NCBI GenBank assembly: GCA_963789175.1
Contig: CAWBJO010000007.1
Coordinates: forward strand, 682,001-746,000
Direction: 5' to 3'
Source: CAWBJO01 sp963789175
GTDB lineage: Bacteria; Pseudomonadota; Alphaproteobacteria; Rhizobiales; Aestuariivirgaceae
DNA: 64,000 nt
Of the stretch, positions 52,040 through 61,057 are shown piece by piece. How positions within the stretch are numbered: position 1 is the first letter of the stretch; every line of letters begins with the position of its first letter. The position numbers and the translations under genes are program-made. The notes beneath the pieces were generated by a model. The model worked only from the letters and a program-made list of their open reading frames with translations. It ran no database searches and had not been told where the DNA came from.

Positions 52040-54126
52040 GGGAAGCTCCGTGGAAAATCCGCCGACAGATGCGGCACCTCGCGCCGGAACGAGGGAACGT
52101 CCGGATCGACGTCGTGGTCGAGCTCGCGCCCGAACCGGTGGCCGGCATAGACGGCGTGCGCGATGAGGCCCGGCGCTTCGCAGTCGCCGATCGCCTTGAG
52201 GCGCGCGATGCCGTGGGCGGCCCACCGGTCTCGCTCCGCCTTCAGAGCCAGCCACAGCTCCTCCTCCGGCAGTCGCGCCGTCACCATGACGACGGCGTCG
52301 GCCGCCAGGTTCGACGCCCGGTCCGTGTAGACGCAGCGCGTTTCGACTTGGCCACGCTCGACTGCCGTCACGGCGTGGCTGAGCCTGAGGACGACGCCGA
52401 GATCGAGAAGGCGGCGCTGCACGAGCCTTTGTTCGAGCGTCAGGGTCGTGAAATCCGAGACCATCGCAGACGGGGTGACGAAGGTGACGCGTGCGCCCGC
52501 AAGCGCGGCGATCTCCGCGATCACGCTGCCCATGTAATAGTGGTCGTCATCGAAGATCACCACCTCTCCCGAGGGCACCGTGCCCCCCATGACGTCGTCG
52601 GGCGTCAGGACCCTGACGCCCGCCTCGATCGCGACAGGCCGCAGGTGATAGCGCCCGACGCCGTCGCTCCGCCATCGTGCTCCCGTTGCCACTGCCACGT
52701 TGGCGAACCCGAAATTGAGGATGTCGTCGGCGGACAGGCGGCTCGACAGATACGTCTCGACGTTGGCGCGCTGCGACAGCTGGTAGGTTCGATAGTCGGC
52801 GACCCGGCCCCACGCCGATAACCCGGGTAGCTTGCGTTCAAGGATCACCCGGCCGCCGAGCTCGGTGCCCGCCTCCGCGATGGCGACGTCGTAGCCGCGC
52901 AGCGCCGCGACCCTGGCTGCTTCGAGCCCGGCGGGCCCGCCTCCCACGATCAGGACGCGACCGCTGCCGCCCGCCTTGGCGAAGCGCTCCGGATGCCAGC
53001 CCCGTCGCCATTCGTCGCCGAAGGTGGCGTTCTGGGTGCAGCGGCTCGGGCTCATCAGGGCATCGCCGGTGACGCAGATGTTGCACCCGATGCATTCGCG
53101 GATGTCTTCCGTCCGTCCCTCCTCGATCTTGCGCGGCAGGAACGGATCGGCGATTGACGGCCGCGCCGCGCCGATCATGTCCATTGTCCCCGAGCGGATC
53201 TGTTTGACCATGAGGTCGACGGAGGTGAAGCGCCCGACTCCGACGACCGGCTTCGTCGTCAGCGCCTTGAGGCCGCGGATGTGCGCCTCCTGGAATCCTT
53301 CCTCGGAGAAGCGCGACGTCTGCGAGTCGTAGGGCCACGTCCCCATGCAGAAGTCCCACAGGTCGGGGAGCTCCGCCAGAAGCCCGACGACGTCGCGCAT
53401 CTCGGACGGCGTGATGCCGTTCTCGCCGAGCATCTCGTCGACGGCGATGCGCACCGGCACGGCGCAAGTCGCGCCCACCGCTTCCTTCGTGTCTTCAATG
53501 AGTTCGCGCAGGAAGCGCACCCTGTTTTCGAGCTTGCCGCCGTACTCGTCGGTGCGCTGGTTGGTCTGCCGAGACAGCAGATGCTGGGCCGTCGACAGCC
53601 CGTGTCCGGCATAGACGTAGACGAGGTCGTAGCCCGCCTTCTGCGAGCGCAGCGCCGCGTTGCGGTGCCAGCGGCGGATGGCCTTGAGGTCTTCCTTGTC
53701 GAACGCCCTGGCCTGCAGTGCCTCGTTGTGAGCCGTGGTGGTCGGCAGGTTGTGAAGGCCGATGGGGATTTCGCGCGATGCGTTGTTGGCGCTCGATCCG
53801 CCCTGGAAGCACAGCTCGATCCCTGCCAGGCTTCCATGTGCATGGACTGCCGAGACGATGCGTTCGTGCAGGGGGATGTCGTCGTCGTCCCACATCCGAA
53901 GCTCGACATAGGGCGAGACGTCGGCGGCCGGATGGATGTCGGTCTCCTCCGTGCACACGACGGCCCACCCGCCTTCAGCTTTGATGCCGCGCATGGTCGC
54001 GTTCTGCGTCCCGTCGCGCCATCCCATGCCGTTGCAATGCGGCACCTGGTAGAACCGGTTGCGGGCGACCTTCGGCCCTATTCTCACCGGTTCGAAGAGG
54101 ATGTCGTAACGTGGATCGCGGCTCAT
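52036..54126 (-). CDS. Trimethylamine dehydrogenase-family Fe-S flavoprotein (probable amine dehydrogenase)
   Basis: The 696-residue protein has an OYE-type FMN barrel (1-~380) and two Rossmann domains (FAD/ADP, VLIVGGGPAGLEAARV). RNRFYQVPHC keeps Cys31, matching the Cys that carries covalent FMN in TMADH. CIGCNIC plus CTQNA (Cys345, 348, 351, 363) bind a 4Fe-4S cluster, and the active-site His175 is in VYVYAGH. The TMADH substrate bowl is altered: the position of Tyr60 is Glu61 and that of Trp355 is Asp355. Acidic replacements suit a longer or doubly charged amine, as in histamine dehydrogenase. Flanked by aguB and acetylpolyamine amidohydrolase, a polyamine or agmatine substrate is likely, but unproven. 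Confidence 0.8.
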   Translation of the reverse strand: MSRDPRYDILFEPVRIGPKVARNRFYQVPHCNGMGWRDGTQNATMRGIKAEGGWAVVCTEETDIHPAADVSPYVELRMWDDDDIPLHERIVSAVHAHGSLAGIELCFQGGSSANNASREIPIGLHNLPTTTAHNEALQARAFDKEDLKAIRRWHRNAALRSQKAGYDLVYVYAGHGLSTAQHLLSRQTNQRTDEYGGKLENRVRFLRELIEDTKEAVGATCAVPVRIAVDEMLGENGITPSEMRDVVGLLAELPDLWDFCMGTWPYDSQTSRFSEEGFQEAHIRGLKALTTKPVVGVGRFTSVDLMVKQIRSGTMDMIGAARPSIADPFLPRKIEEGRTEDIRECIGCNICVTGDALMSPSRCTQNATFGDEWRRGWHPERFAKAGGSGRVLIVGGGPAGLEAARVAALRGYDVAIAEAGTELGGRVILERKLPGLSAWGRVADYRTYQLSQRANVETYLSSRLSADDILNFGFANVAVATGARWRSDGVGRYHLRPVAIEAGVRVLTPDDVMGGTVPSGEVVIFDDDHYYMGSVIAEIAALAGARVTFVTPSAMVSDFTTLTLEQRLVQRRLLDLGVVLRLSHAVTAVERGQVETRCVYTDRASNLAADAVVMVTARLPEEELWLALKAERDRWAAHGIARLKAIGDCEAPGLIAHAVYAGHRFGRELDHDVDPDVPSFRREVPHLSADFPRSFP

Positions 54127-54139
54127 GGGCCCTTCGCAC

Positions 54140-55171
54140 TCACGCGGCGTCTTCGAAGCCTTCGAGCACGTTGACCGTGTTGATGCCGATCGCCTCGATG
54201 GCGTAGCCGCCTTCCATGACGAACAGGCTCGGGAGCTTCATCTTGCCGATCCGCGCCCCGTAGGTCTTGAAGTCGGCCGAGGTAAGCTTGAAGAAACTGA
54301 TCGGGTCTTCCTTGAATGTGTCGACGCCGAGCGACACGATGAGCGCGTCGGGACCGAAGGCCTTGATGCGCTTCAGTCCGCTTTCGAGCGCCCTCCCCCA
54401 TGCGGCGTAGCGGGTGCCGGGCGGCATCGGGTAGTTGACCGTGTAGCCTTCACCCTCGCCTTCGCCTTTCTCGTCGGCATAGCCGAGGAAATACGGATAT
54501 GCCTCTTCCGGCTGACCGTGCAGCGAGACGAACAGGACGTCCTTGCGCCGGTAGAAGATGTCCTGGGTTCCGTTGCCGTGATGGAAGTCGACATCCAGGA
54601 TGGCGACCCGTTTGGCGCCCTTGTCGAGGAACATCTGCGCCGCGATCGCTGCATTGTTGAGGAAGCAGTAGCCGCCGTACATGTCGCTCGGCGCATGGTG
54701 CCCCGGCGGCCGGCACAGCGCGAAGGCGGCGCGCTCGCCGTTCGCGACCAGGCGCTGGGCGGTCTGCGCGACGGCGGCGCTCGATTGGGCCGCCTTCCAC
54801 GAGCCGCGCGTGATCGCCGTTTCCGTCGCCAGCGCATAGTACCCGGCCTTGCCGTCGATGTGCCGCGGCACCCGCTGCTGCATCCGGCGCATGGGAAACC
54901 CGGTCGGAATGATCTCGCCGCGGAAGCCGGCCTTCACCCATTCGCCCCATGCGGTTTCGAGGAACTTGAGATAGCCCGCGTCGTGGATCCGCCGCACCGG
55001 CGCGAAGTCGAGCTTCTTGGGCGCCGCGATATCCTTGAAACCGCGCTCCTTGAGCCGGCTCAGGATGTACTCGACCCGCGACGGGCGTTCGAACGGCGTG
55101 ACGAACTCCCCGCCGCTCAGCTCGCCCTGCGCGAAGTGGTGGCGGTGGTCCTCGGAATAGATGACTTTCAT
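54140..55171 (-). CDS. aphA: Acetylpolyamine amidohydrolase (histone deacetylase family)
   Basis: The 343-residue protein is very close in length and sequence pattern to Mycoplana ramosa APAH: the start (VIYSEDH), CRPPGHHAPSDMYGGYCF with the His-His pair, DVDFHHGNGTQDIFY with the zinc ligands Asp and His, SLGVDTFKEDPISFF and MEGGYAIEAIG with the transition-state Tyr. It removes acetyl groups from acetylputrescine, acetylcadaverine or acetylspermidine. It is the first gene of the leftward operon aphA, TMADH-like, aguB (13-bp gap). Confidence 0.92.
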   Translation of the reverse strand: MKVIYSEDHRHHFAQGELSGGEFVTPFERPSRVEYILSRLKERGFKDIAAPKKLDFAPVRRIHDAGYLKFLETAWGEWVKAGFRGEIIPTGFPMRRMQQRVPRHIDGKAGYYALATETAITRGSWKAAQSSAAVAQTAQRLVANGERAAFALCRPPGHHAPSDMYGGYCFLNNAAIAAQMFLDKGAKRVAILDVDFHHGNGTQDIFYRRKDVLFVSLHGQPEEAYPYFLGYADEKGEGEGEGYTVNYPMPPGTRYAAWGRALESGLKRIKAFGPDALIVSLGVDTFKEDPISFFKLTSADFKTYGARIGKMKLPSLFVMEGGYAIEAIGINTVNVLEGFEDAA

Positions 55172-55208
55172 CGGCAATTCCCCGTACTCGGCCGCAGACA
55201 TTGGACCG

Positions 55209-55235
55209 CCGGCCTCCCGTTTGACAAGAGGCCGG
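55209..55235. other. Inverted repeat between rlpA-like gene and aphA
   Basis: CCGGCCTC and GAGGCCGG (8-bp perfect arms, 11-base loop) lie in the 113-bp gap downstream of the RlpA-like gene. It could end that transcript or sit in the aphA leader. No T-run follows. Confidence 0.4.
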
Positions 55236-55284
55236 CCGGAGGCCGCGATTTCGTTGTGTGGGGTAAAAGGCCGGTGGAAGTCAG

Positions 55285-55650
55285 CTACTTCAGGACTTCG
55301 ACGCTCACCTTGGCGATGCCGCTCAGGCCCACAGCGCGCGCCGCTCCATAGGCGAGATCGATGATCCGGCCGCGGATGAAGGGGCCGCGATCGTTGATGC
55401 GGACGACGACGCTGCGGCCGGTGTCGAGATTGCGCACCCGAACCTTGGTGCCGAAGGGCAGCGACCGGTGCGCGGCCGTGAAGCCGCGTGGATTGAAGTC
55501 TTCGCCGTTCGCCGTCACTTTTCCGCTCTTGTAGTACGAGGCGATGCCGATCTGTGCGGCGTCCGCCGGAGTATGAAATCCTCCCAACATGTATCCGGAG
55601 GCGAGGAAAGTGACTGTGAGTACGAAGATGGCTGCAACTTTGTTCATCAT
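55285..55650 (-). CDS. RlpA-like double-psi beta-barrel protein
   Basis: The 121-residue secreted protein has a signal peptide (NKVAAIFVLTVTFLASGYML, ending near ADA) and an RlpA DPBB domain: ASYYKSGKVTANGEDFNPRG, AAHRSLPFGTKVRVRN, VRINDRGPFIRGRIIDLA, including the Asp of NDRGP. Full RlpA proteins cleave denuded septal peptidoglycan; this one lacks the C-terminal SPOR domain, so division-site targeting is not expected. It seems a separate unit with no link to the amine genes. Confidence 0.82.
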   Translation of the reverse strand: MMNKVAAIFVLTVTFLASGYMLGGFHTPADAAQIGIASYYKSGKVTANGEDFNPRGFTAAHRSLPFGTKVRVRNLDTGRSVVVRINDRGPFIRGRIIDLAYGAARAVGLSGIAKVSVEVLK

Positions 55651-55763
55651 AACCCCATGTCTTGCACTGCAACGCTCGTGCAGTAGAAACCTCATGGGGC
55701 GAAAATGTGTCGCCGCAATCCATTTTTGCCACACCTGTTAATAACCGTGAGGCCGCCGGGCGA

Positions 55764-55785
55764 GATATTCCGCATACGGAATATC
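55764..55785. terminator. Inverted repeat overlapping the dadA-like stop codon
   Basis: GATATTCCG-CATA-CGGAATATC is a perfect 9-bp stem with a 4-base loop that begins inside the stop codon region of the DadA-like gene (stop at 55784-55786). It may terminate that leftward transcript, although no T-run follows. An operator for a gene on either side is an alternative. Confidence 0.4.
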
Positions 55786-57031
55786 AACCGCGCACCCCCA
55801 TCCCGTCGAGCCCGATCGCCGGCCGGCGGTCGCCGATCAGGTCCGCGGTGATCTGGGCCGCGCCGTGGCTCATCGTCCAGCCCATGTGTCCCTGGCCGGT
55901 GTTGTACCAGAGGTTCCTGTGTCGCCCGCGGCCGAGGATCGGAGTTCCCTCGGGCGTCATCGGACGCAGGCCCGCCCAGTATTCCGGCTCGCGGTAGTCG
56001 GCCGCGTCCGGGAACAGCCGCTTCGTTTGCGCCAGCATGTACCGGAAGTTTTCCGGCCGGTGCGACCGGCCGTATCCGGAGAACTCCGCCGTGGCGGTGA
56101 CCCTGAGCCGCTCGCCCATCGGGCAATAGGCGATGAGGTTCTCCTCGTCGACGCCGCCGCGCTGGGGAACATTGTTGCGGCCCGCCGTCGGGACGGTGAT
56201 CGAGTAGCCCTTGACCGGGTAGATGGGAAGGTCCTGGCCGAGCGGCCGGACGAGATGCGGACTGTAGACCCCGAGGCACAACACGTAGGCGTCGGCCGTC
56301 TCGGTGCCGCCGCTCGTGACGACGCCGCTGATCGCATCGCCGTCGGTCGCGATACGCACGATCTCCGTGTTGAGCTTGAAGTCGACGCCCCGCTCCTGGA
56401 GCCATTTTGCCATCTCGTGCGTGAACAGCCGGCAGTCGCCGCTTTCATCGTCCGGCGCGAAAAGGGCTCCCGCGATCTGGTCGCTGACGGAAGCGAGAGC
56501 CGGCTCCTTCGCCACGACGCCGGCCCGGTCGAGAAGCTCGATCTTGCACCCGTTGCGCGTCAGGATGCGCGATTTCTCCGCCGCCTTGTCGAGCGTCGCG
56601 GGCGTTCGGTAGAAATAGAGCAGCCCGCCGCTTCTCCCGTCATAGGCGATGTCGGTTGCCTTGAGCGTGTCGTGAAAGACGGACAGCGAGTAGAGGCAGA
56701 GCCGGACCTTCCGCTCCGTGTTGATGGCGGCGCGTTCGGCCGTGCATTCCTTCCAGAACTTGAGCATCCAGCTCAGGAAGCCGCGGTCGAGCGATGGGCG
56801 CATCACCAGGGCCTGGTCGCTGCGCCACAGGGAGCGCAGCAGGATGCGCGGAGCGGCGGGCGACGACCACGCATAGGAGTGCGCCGGCGCGAAAAGGCCG
56901 GCGTTTCCGTAGCTCGTGAACGATGCCGGCAGCGCCTCGCGGTCGATCACCGTGACGTCGTGGCCGTCGCGATGGAGGGCGTAGGCCGTGGTGACGCCGA
57001 CGATTCCTGCCCCGAGCACAAGTACGCGCAT
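55784..57031 (-). CDS. D-amino acid dehydrogenase-like FAD oxidoreductase
   Basis: The 415-residue DAO-fold protein starts VLVLGAGIVGVTTAYALHRDGHDVTVID (shown here in part: GAGIVG nucleotide site) and ends LWYNTGQGHMGWTMSHGAA, the DadA pattern; YGNAGLFAPAHSYAWSSP near residue 41 also fits. A strong GAGGAGG Shine-Dalgarno precedes the ATG. DadA oxidises D-amino acids, feeding electrons to quinones. No alanine racemase (dadX) is adjacent, so the substrate may be other than D-alanine. Confidence 0.82.
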   Translation of the reverse strand: MRVLVLGAGIVGVTTAYALHRDGHDVTVIDREALPASFTSYGNAGLFAPAHSYAWSSPAAPRILLRSLWRSDQALVMRPSLDRGFLSWMLKFWKECTAERAAINTERKVRLCLYSLSVFHDTLKATDIAYDGRSGGLLYFYRTPATLDKAAEKSRILTRNGCKIELLDRAGVVAKEPALASVSDQIAGALFAPDDESGDCRLFTHEMAKWLQERGVDFKLNTEIVRIATDGDAISGVVTSGGTETADAYVLCLGVYSPHLVRPLGQDLPIYPVKGYSITVPTAGRNNVPQRGGVDEENLIAYCPMGERLRVTATAEFSGYGRSHRPENFRYMLAQTKRLFPDAADYREPEYWAGLRPMTPEGTPILGRGRHRNLWYNTGQGHMGWTMSHGAAQITADLIGDRRPAIGLDGMGVRG

Positions 57032-57184
57032 GGCGACCTCCTCTTTTCTCCTGTCGTACCGAGCGCCGCCGCCCTGCGCAAGCTTCTGGCGCGCCGGGAT
57101 GATCTGGGTTACGGAAGAGCCCGAGGGGCAGTCGGGGCAGCTGGTTCCTGCCCGAAATCCCTGAGGGGCAATCGACGGGGAACC

Positions 57185-58105
57185 ATGCGCCGCACTGAGA
57201 AGCGATCGATCCTCATCGACTGCGATCCCGGACTCGACGACACGGTCGCCCTTGCCCTCGCCGCCGCCTCCGAGGAGCTCGACATCGCGGCGATCACCAC
57301 CGTCGCCGGCAACGCGGCCGTCGAGCGCACCACCGACAATGCCCTTTCGGCCTGCGCGACCCTGGGCCTGCAGACGCCGGTCTACGCCGGTGCGGCCCAG
57401 CCGCTGCGCGCCAAGTCGGCTTTTGCCCACGAGATCTGGGGTGGCGCCGGCGATCTCGGGCTGAAGCGGCCGCGGCGCGGCGCCGTGTCGGAAAGCGCCG
57501 TCGACTTCCTGCAGCGCCACTTCACCGACGCGCCCGACCACTCCATCCTGATGTGCCTGCTCGGCCCTTTGACCAATCTCGCGCACGTCCTGCAGCGCGA
57601 TTCCGCCCTGGCGCGCAAGATCGACCGCCTGCTCGTCATGGGCGGGGCGTTGGGCAAGGGGAACGCCACTCCGGCGGCCGAGTTCAACATTTGGTTCGAT
57701 GCGCACGCCGCCCGCCGCGTCCTTGCCGCCGAGGTTCCGACCGTCGTCGTCCCCTACGACCTGACGCGCACCGTCATCGTCAAGAAGCCCCAGGCGCGGC
57801 GACTGGCGAAATCCACCCGCTCGCCGGCCCGCCTCGCCGCCCGCATGTTGACGCTCGCCGGACAGGACGGCCATCCCGCTGCCATGCACGACGCAGTCGT
57901 CATCGCCTGCCTGCTGTGGCCCGATCTCTTCGTCTTCGACCGCGGACGGATCACCGTCGGAGTGGAAGAAGGTCCGGCCCGCGGGCAGACGCGCTTCATG
58001 CCGGGAGAAGGACCGCACATCCTGCTGTCCTCCGTCGATCCGGACCGTCTCGTGCAGCAGCTCATCGGCCGCTTGCTCGGCAAGGCGAAGGAGCGCAAGC
58101 GATGA
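57185..58105 (+). CDS. Inosine-uridine-type nucleoside hydrolase
   Basis: The 306-residue protein starts with the calcium-binding DCDPGLDD (Asp12, 14, 18, 19), followed by the VMGGALGKGN and AEFNIWFDAHAAR segments and HDAV, all diagnostic of ribonucleoside N-ribohydrolases. It splits nucleosides to base and ribose. The ATGA overlap with a ribokinase gene supports a salvage unit that phosphorylates the ribose. Base preference cannot be read from the sequence. Confidence 0.87.
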   Translation: MRRTEKRSILIDCDPGLDDTVALALAAASEELDIAAITTVAGNAAVERTTDNALSACATLGLQTPVYAGAAQPLRAKSAFAHEIWGGAGDLGLKRPRRGAVSESAVDFLQRHFTDAPDHSILMCLLGPLTNLAHVLQRDSALARKIDRLLVMGGALGKGNATPAAEFNIWFDAHAARRVLAAEVPTVVVPYDLTRTVIVKKPQARRLAKSTRSPARLAARMLTLAGQDGHPAAMHDAVVIACLLWPDLFVFDRGRITVGVEEGPARGQTRFMPGEGPHILLSSVDPDRLVQQLIGRLLGKAKERKR

Positions 58106-59016
58106 TCGCGGTGTGCGGCAGCATCAATATCGACGTCACCGCCTATTGCAGGATGCTTCCGAAGCCGGGTGAGACCGTGCATGGTCATCGCTACCTGACC
58201 GGCCTCGGGGGCAAGGGCGCCAACCAGGCCGCCGCCGCGGCGCGCCTCGGCCATCCGACCTCCTTCATCGGCCGCGTCGGAACGGATCGTTTCGGCGAAG
58301 AGGCCCTCGCGCGTCTTGGAGAGTTCGGCGTCGATCTGCGCCACGTGGCGAAGGACCCGGCCAGCCTCACCGGCATCGCGGTGATCAATGTGGCCGATGG
58401 CGGCGAGAACGCGATCACCGTGGTCGGCGGCGCCAACATGGCGATGGACGCCGGCGACGTTGCCGCGGCGGGCGACGTTCTCGACAGGGCCCGCGTGCTG
58501 CTCCTGCAGCTCGAAATCCCGGTTTCCGCCTCGTTCGCCGCCGCCGCCCGCGCCAAGGCTCGGGGAGCGACGATCGTGCTCGACCCCGCCCCCGCAGCAG
58601 CCGACCTGCCGGGCGAGCTCTTTGGCCTCGTCGACATCCTGACGCCCAATGAATCCGAAACAGAAACCTTGACCGGCATACACCCCCATGACGAGGCCTC
58701 GGCCCGTCAGGCCGCGCAGGTCCTGCACGAACGGGGCACCGCCGCCGTTGTCGTGAAGTTGGGTTCCAGGGGCGTCTTCGCCAGCCGCCAGGGCCGATCG
58801 GTCCTCCTGCCCGCCTTTGCGGTCGAAACCGTGGACACCGTTGCCGCCGGCGACTGCTTCAATGGCGGTCTGGCCTGCGCCCTGGCCGGGAACAAGCCCC
58901 TTTTCGACGCCGTTCGCTTCGCGAGTGCCGTCGCCGCCCTGTCCACGACCCGCCTCGGCGCTGCATCTGCTGCACCCTTTTTGCCTGAGGTTGAGCGGCT
59001 ACTCGCCGCCTCCTAA
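58102..59016 (+). CDS. rbsK: Ribokinase (PfkB family)
   Basis: The 304-residue sugar kinase has the N-terminal sugar site (GSINIDVTAY and GLGGKGANQAAAAARLG) and the C-terminal anion-hole motif DTVAAGDCFNGGLACAL; the usual GAGD reads AAGD, with the catalytic Asp kept. Coupled to the nucleoside hydrolase, it most likely phosphorylates released ribose to ribose 5-phosphate. Confidence 0.85.
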   Translation: MIAVCGSINIDVTAYCRMLPKPGETVHGHRYLTGLGGKGANQAAAAARLGHPTSFIGRVGTDRFGEEALARLGEFGVDLRHVAKDPASLTGIAVINVADGGENAITVVGGANMAMDAGDVAAAGDVLDRARVLLLQLEIPVSASFAAAARAKARGATIVLDPAPAAADLPGELFGLVDILTPNESETETLTGIHPHDEASARQAAQVLHERGTAAVVVKLGSRGVFASRQGRSVLLPAFAVETVDTVAAGDCFNGGLACALAGNKPLFDAVRFASAVAALSTTRLGAASAAPFLPEVERLLAAS

Positions 59017-59079
59017 CGAATGGCGAAGGCCGAAGCCTTCCGCTATGCTTGGCGGATTGAAGGTTACGGGAGGAATGTC

Positions 59080-60162
59080 ATGTCGTCTTTGAGTGTTACC
59101 AGGCGCGCTGCGGTTGCGGCGGTTGCTTGTATTTTTGCCGCCGGGCTTGGCGCCTCGGCTGCCTTTTCGCAGGCCAAGGAATTGAAGGTCCTCAACTGGC
59201 AGGGTTACGGAACCGACGAGAAATGGGCGCTCGACCTTTTCGAGCAGAAGACCGGCATCAAGGTCGTCCACGACTACTTCAATTCAGAGCAGGAGATGCT
59301 GACCAAGCTGCGCACCAGCCCGGGCACCTACGACGTCGTGCTGATGAACAACACTTTCGTCATGGAAGCCGCCAACGAGGGCCTGATACAGCCCGTCGAC
59401 TCGGCGAAAATTCCGCACTTCAACGACCTCAACGTGGCGCTCCGCGACTCCGAGAGGTTCGTGAAGGACGGCAAGCACTATGCGGTCGCCTGGGTTTGGG
59501 GTGTCACCTCCTTCGCCTATTCGACCGATAAGATCGCCACTCCGCCCGACACTCTCGAGGCGCTGTGGGACCCCACCAATGCCGGCAAGGTCGGATGGCG
59601 CGACGATGCGATTGAGGCCATCCAGTTCGGCGCCCTTGCGACCGGCCAGGACATGAACGCGCCCACCGACATGGAGAAGATCAAGCAGAAGCTCATGGCG
59701 CTGAAGCCGCAGATCAAGACCTTCTGGTCGTCCGAGGACGAGTGGAACAAGTACATGGCCGCCGGCGACTACACCATCTCGACCTACTGGTCCGGATCGG
59801 CTGCCCGCTCCAAGAAGGCCTTCAAGCTGCCGGTCGATTTCGTGGTGCCGAAGGAAGGGGCCATCGGCTGGTTCGACGGACTGGCGGTCGCCGCCAACGC
59901 GCCAAACCCCGACGGCGCCCATGCCTTCATCGACTTCATGGTCGATCCCGAATTCTACGTGAAATGGGACACCGACGTCGGTGCGCCCGCCTCGGCCAAC
60001 GCCAAGGCGAACGAGGCGCTGCCGGCCGACGCCATGAACAGGACCGTGCTGGGCGATCCCAAGGTCGTGGAGCGTCTGCAGTGGATGGCGCCGCTGACCG
60101 ACGATCAGCGCAAGGCCTACCAGGAAACCTGGGACGCCGTGAAGACGACGTTCGCCCAGTAG
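59080..60162 (+). CDS. ABC transporter substrate-binding protein (PotD-like)
   Basis: The 360-residue secreted protein has a signal peptide ending near AAFSQ and a mature start LKVLNWQGYGTDEKWALDLF of the spermidine/putrescine-binding family. GGGAGGAA supports the ATG. It begins a second importer operon; the strong hairpin after it (60180-60204) would favour more binding protein than membrane subunits. The preceding nucleoside-salvage genes raise the possibility of a nucleoside-like rather than polyamine ligand. Confidence 0.82.
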   Translation: MSSLSVTRRAAVAAVACIFAAGLGASAAFSQAKELKVLNWQGYGTDEKWALDLFEQKTGIKVVHDYFNSEQEMLTKLRTSPGTYDVVLMNNTFVMEAANEGLIQPVDSAKIPHFNDLNVALRDSERFVKDGKHYAVAWVWGVTSFAYSTDKIATPPDTLEALWDPTNAGKVGWRDDAIEAIQFGALATGQDMNAPTDMEKIKQKLMALKPQIKTFWSSEDEWNKYMAAGDYTISTYWSGSAARSKKAFKLPVDFVVPKEGAIGWFDGLAVAANAPNPDGAHAFIDFMVDPEFYVKWDTDVGAPASANAKANEALPADAMNRTVLGDPKVVERLQWMAPLTDDQRKAYQETWDAVKTTFAQ

Positions 60163-60179
60163 ATCCGATGCACGATGGG

Positions 60180-60204
60180 GCGCGGGCGGTCTGACCGCCC
60201 GCGC
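60180..60204 (+). terminator. Strong intercistronic hairpin (attenuator) after the binding-protein gene
   Basis: GCGCGGGCGGT-CTG-ACCGCCCGCGC is a perfect 11-bp GC-rich stem with a 3-base loop, 18 bp after the stop. There is no T-run, so partial termination or 3'-end protection is likely, a known way to raise binding-protein levels in ABC operons. Confidence 0.65.
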
Positions 60205-60230
60205 TCGATTCGCCCGACTGGGGAGAGGGA

Positions 60231-61043
60231 ATGGTGGGGCTTCCGGCGAGACAGACGCGAGCGATCCTCGCCCTCACGGCGCCTGCCTATCTGTGGCTCG
60301 CTCTTACCGTCTTCCTGCCGCTTTCGGCGATGGCCTATTTCAGCTTCCTCACCGTCGCTCCGATCGGCGGCAGGGAGGCGCAGTTCACGGTCGAGCACTA
60401 CGTCGCCTTCTTCACCAAGGAGGTCTATTGGCGCAACGCCTGGCGCTCGTTCGAGCTTGGCGCCTACGTAACGGCTCTGTGCCTTCTCTTCGGCTATCCC
60501 GCCGCCTTCGTTCTTGCCAAGCACGTCCGCGGCCGGTGGCGCGAGGCCCTCTTCCTGCTCATCATCCTGCCGTTTTGGAGCAACGCGCTCGTCCGCACCT
60601 TCTCCTGGACCATGGTGCTGCGCGGCGAGATCGACCTGCTCTTCACCTATTGGGCGATCGTCATCGGACTCGTCCATGCCTACCTTCCCTACGCGATCCT
60701 GACCTGCTACATCGCGCTTGAAGCCGTCGACGACACCCTGACCGAAGCCGCCCGCAGCCTCGGCGCCTCGACCTTGCAGTCCTTTCTGCGCATCACCCTG
60801 CCCCTGAGCGCCCCGGGAATCCTCGCCGCCGTCATCCTCATCTTCGTGCCCGCCATCGGGTCCTTCATGGAGCCCCGCATCCTGGGCGGCAAGAATGCCA
60901 TCATGCTCGGACCGATCATCGAGAACCAGTTCACCGCGGTGTTCAACTGGCCGCTCGGCGCGGCCCTGTCCTTCATCATGCTGGCCATCGTCGTCCTGAT
61001 CCTGGCCGCGGCCTCGCCCGTGCTCCGCCGGCAGCTTCAATAG
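60231..61043 (+). CDS. ABC transporter permease (PotB-like)
   Basis: The 270-residue six-helix permease has EAA loop LTEAARSLGASTLQSFLRITL and the PotB-like SFMEPRILGGKNAIMLG segment. GGGAGAGGGA precedes the ATG. Confidence 0.85.
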   Translation: MVGLPARQTRAILALTAPAYLWLALTVFLPLSAMAYFSFLTVAPIGGREAQFTVEHYVAFFTKEVYWRNAWRSFELGAYVTALCLLFGYPAAFVLAKHVRGRWREALFLLIILPFWSNALVRTFSWTMVLRGEIDLLFTYWAIVIGLVHAYLPYAILTCYIALEAVDDTLTEAARSLGASTLQSFLRITLPLSAPGILAAVILIFVPAIGSFMEPRILGGKNAIMLGPIIENQFTAVFNWPLGAALSFIMLAIVVLILAAASPVLRRQLQ

Positions 61044-61057
61044 GAGGCATGCGAGCC

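Noticed and set aside
52036..54126. 2,4-dienoyl-CoA reductase (FadH)
   Set aside because: Domain order is shared, but RNRFYQVPHC and the CIGCNIC/CTQNA set match trimethylamine dehydrogenase much better, including the covalent-flavin Cys.
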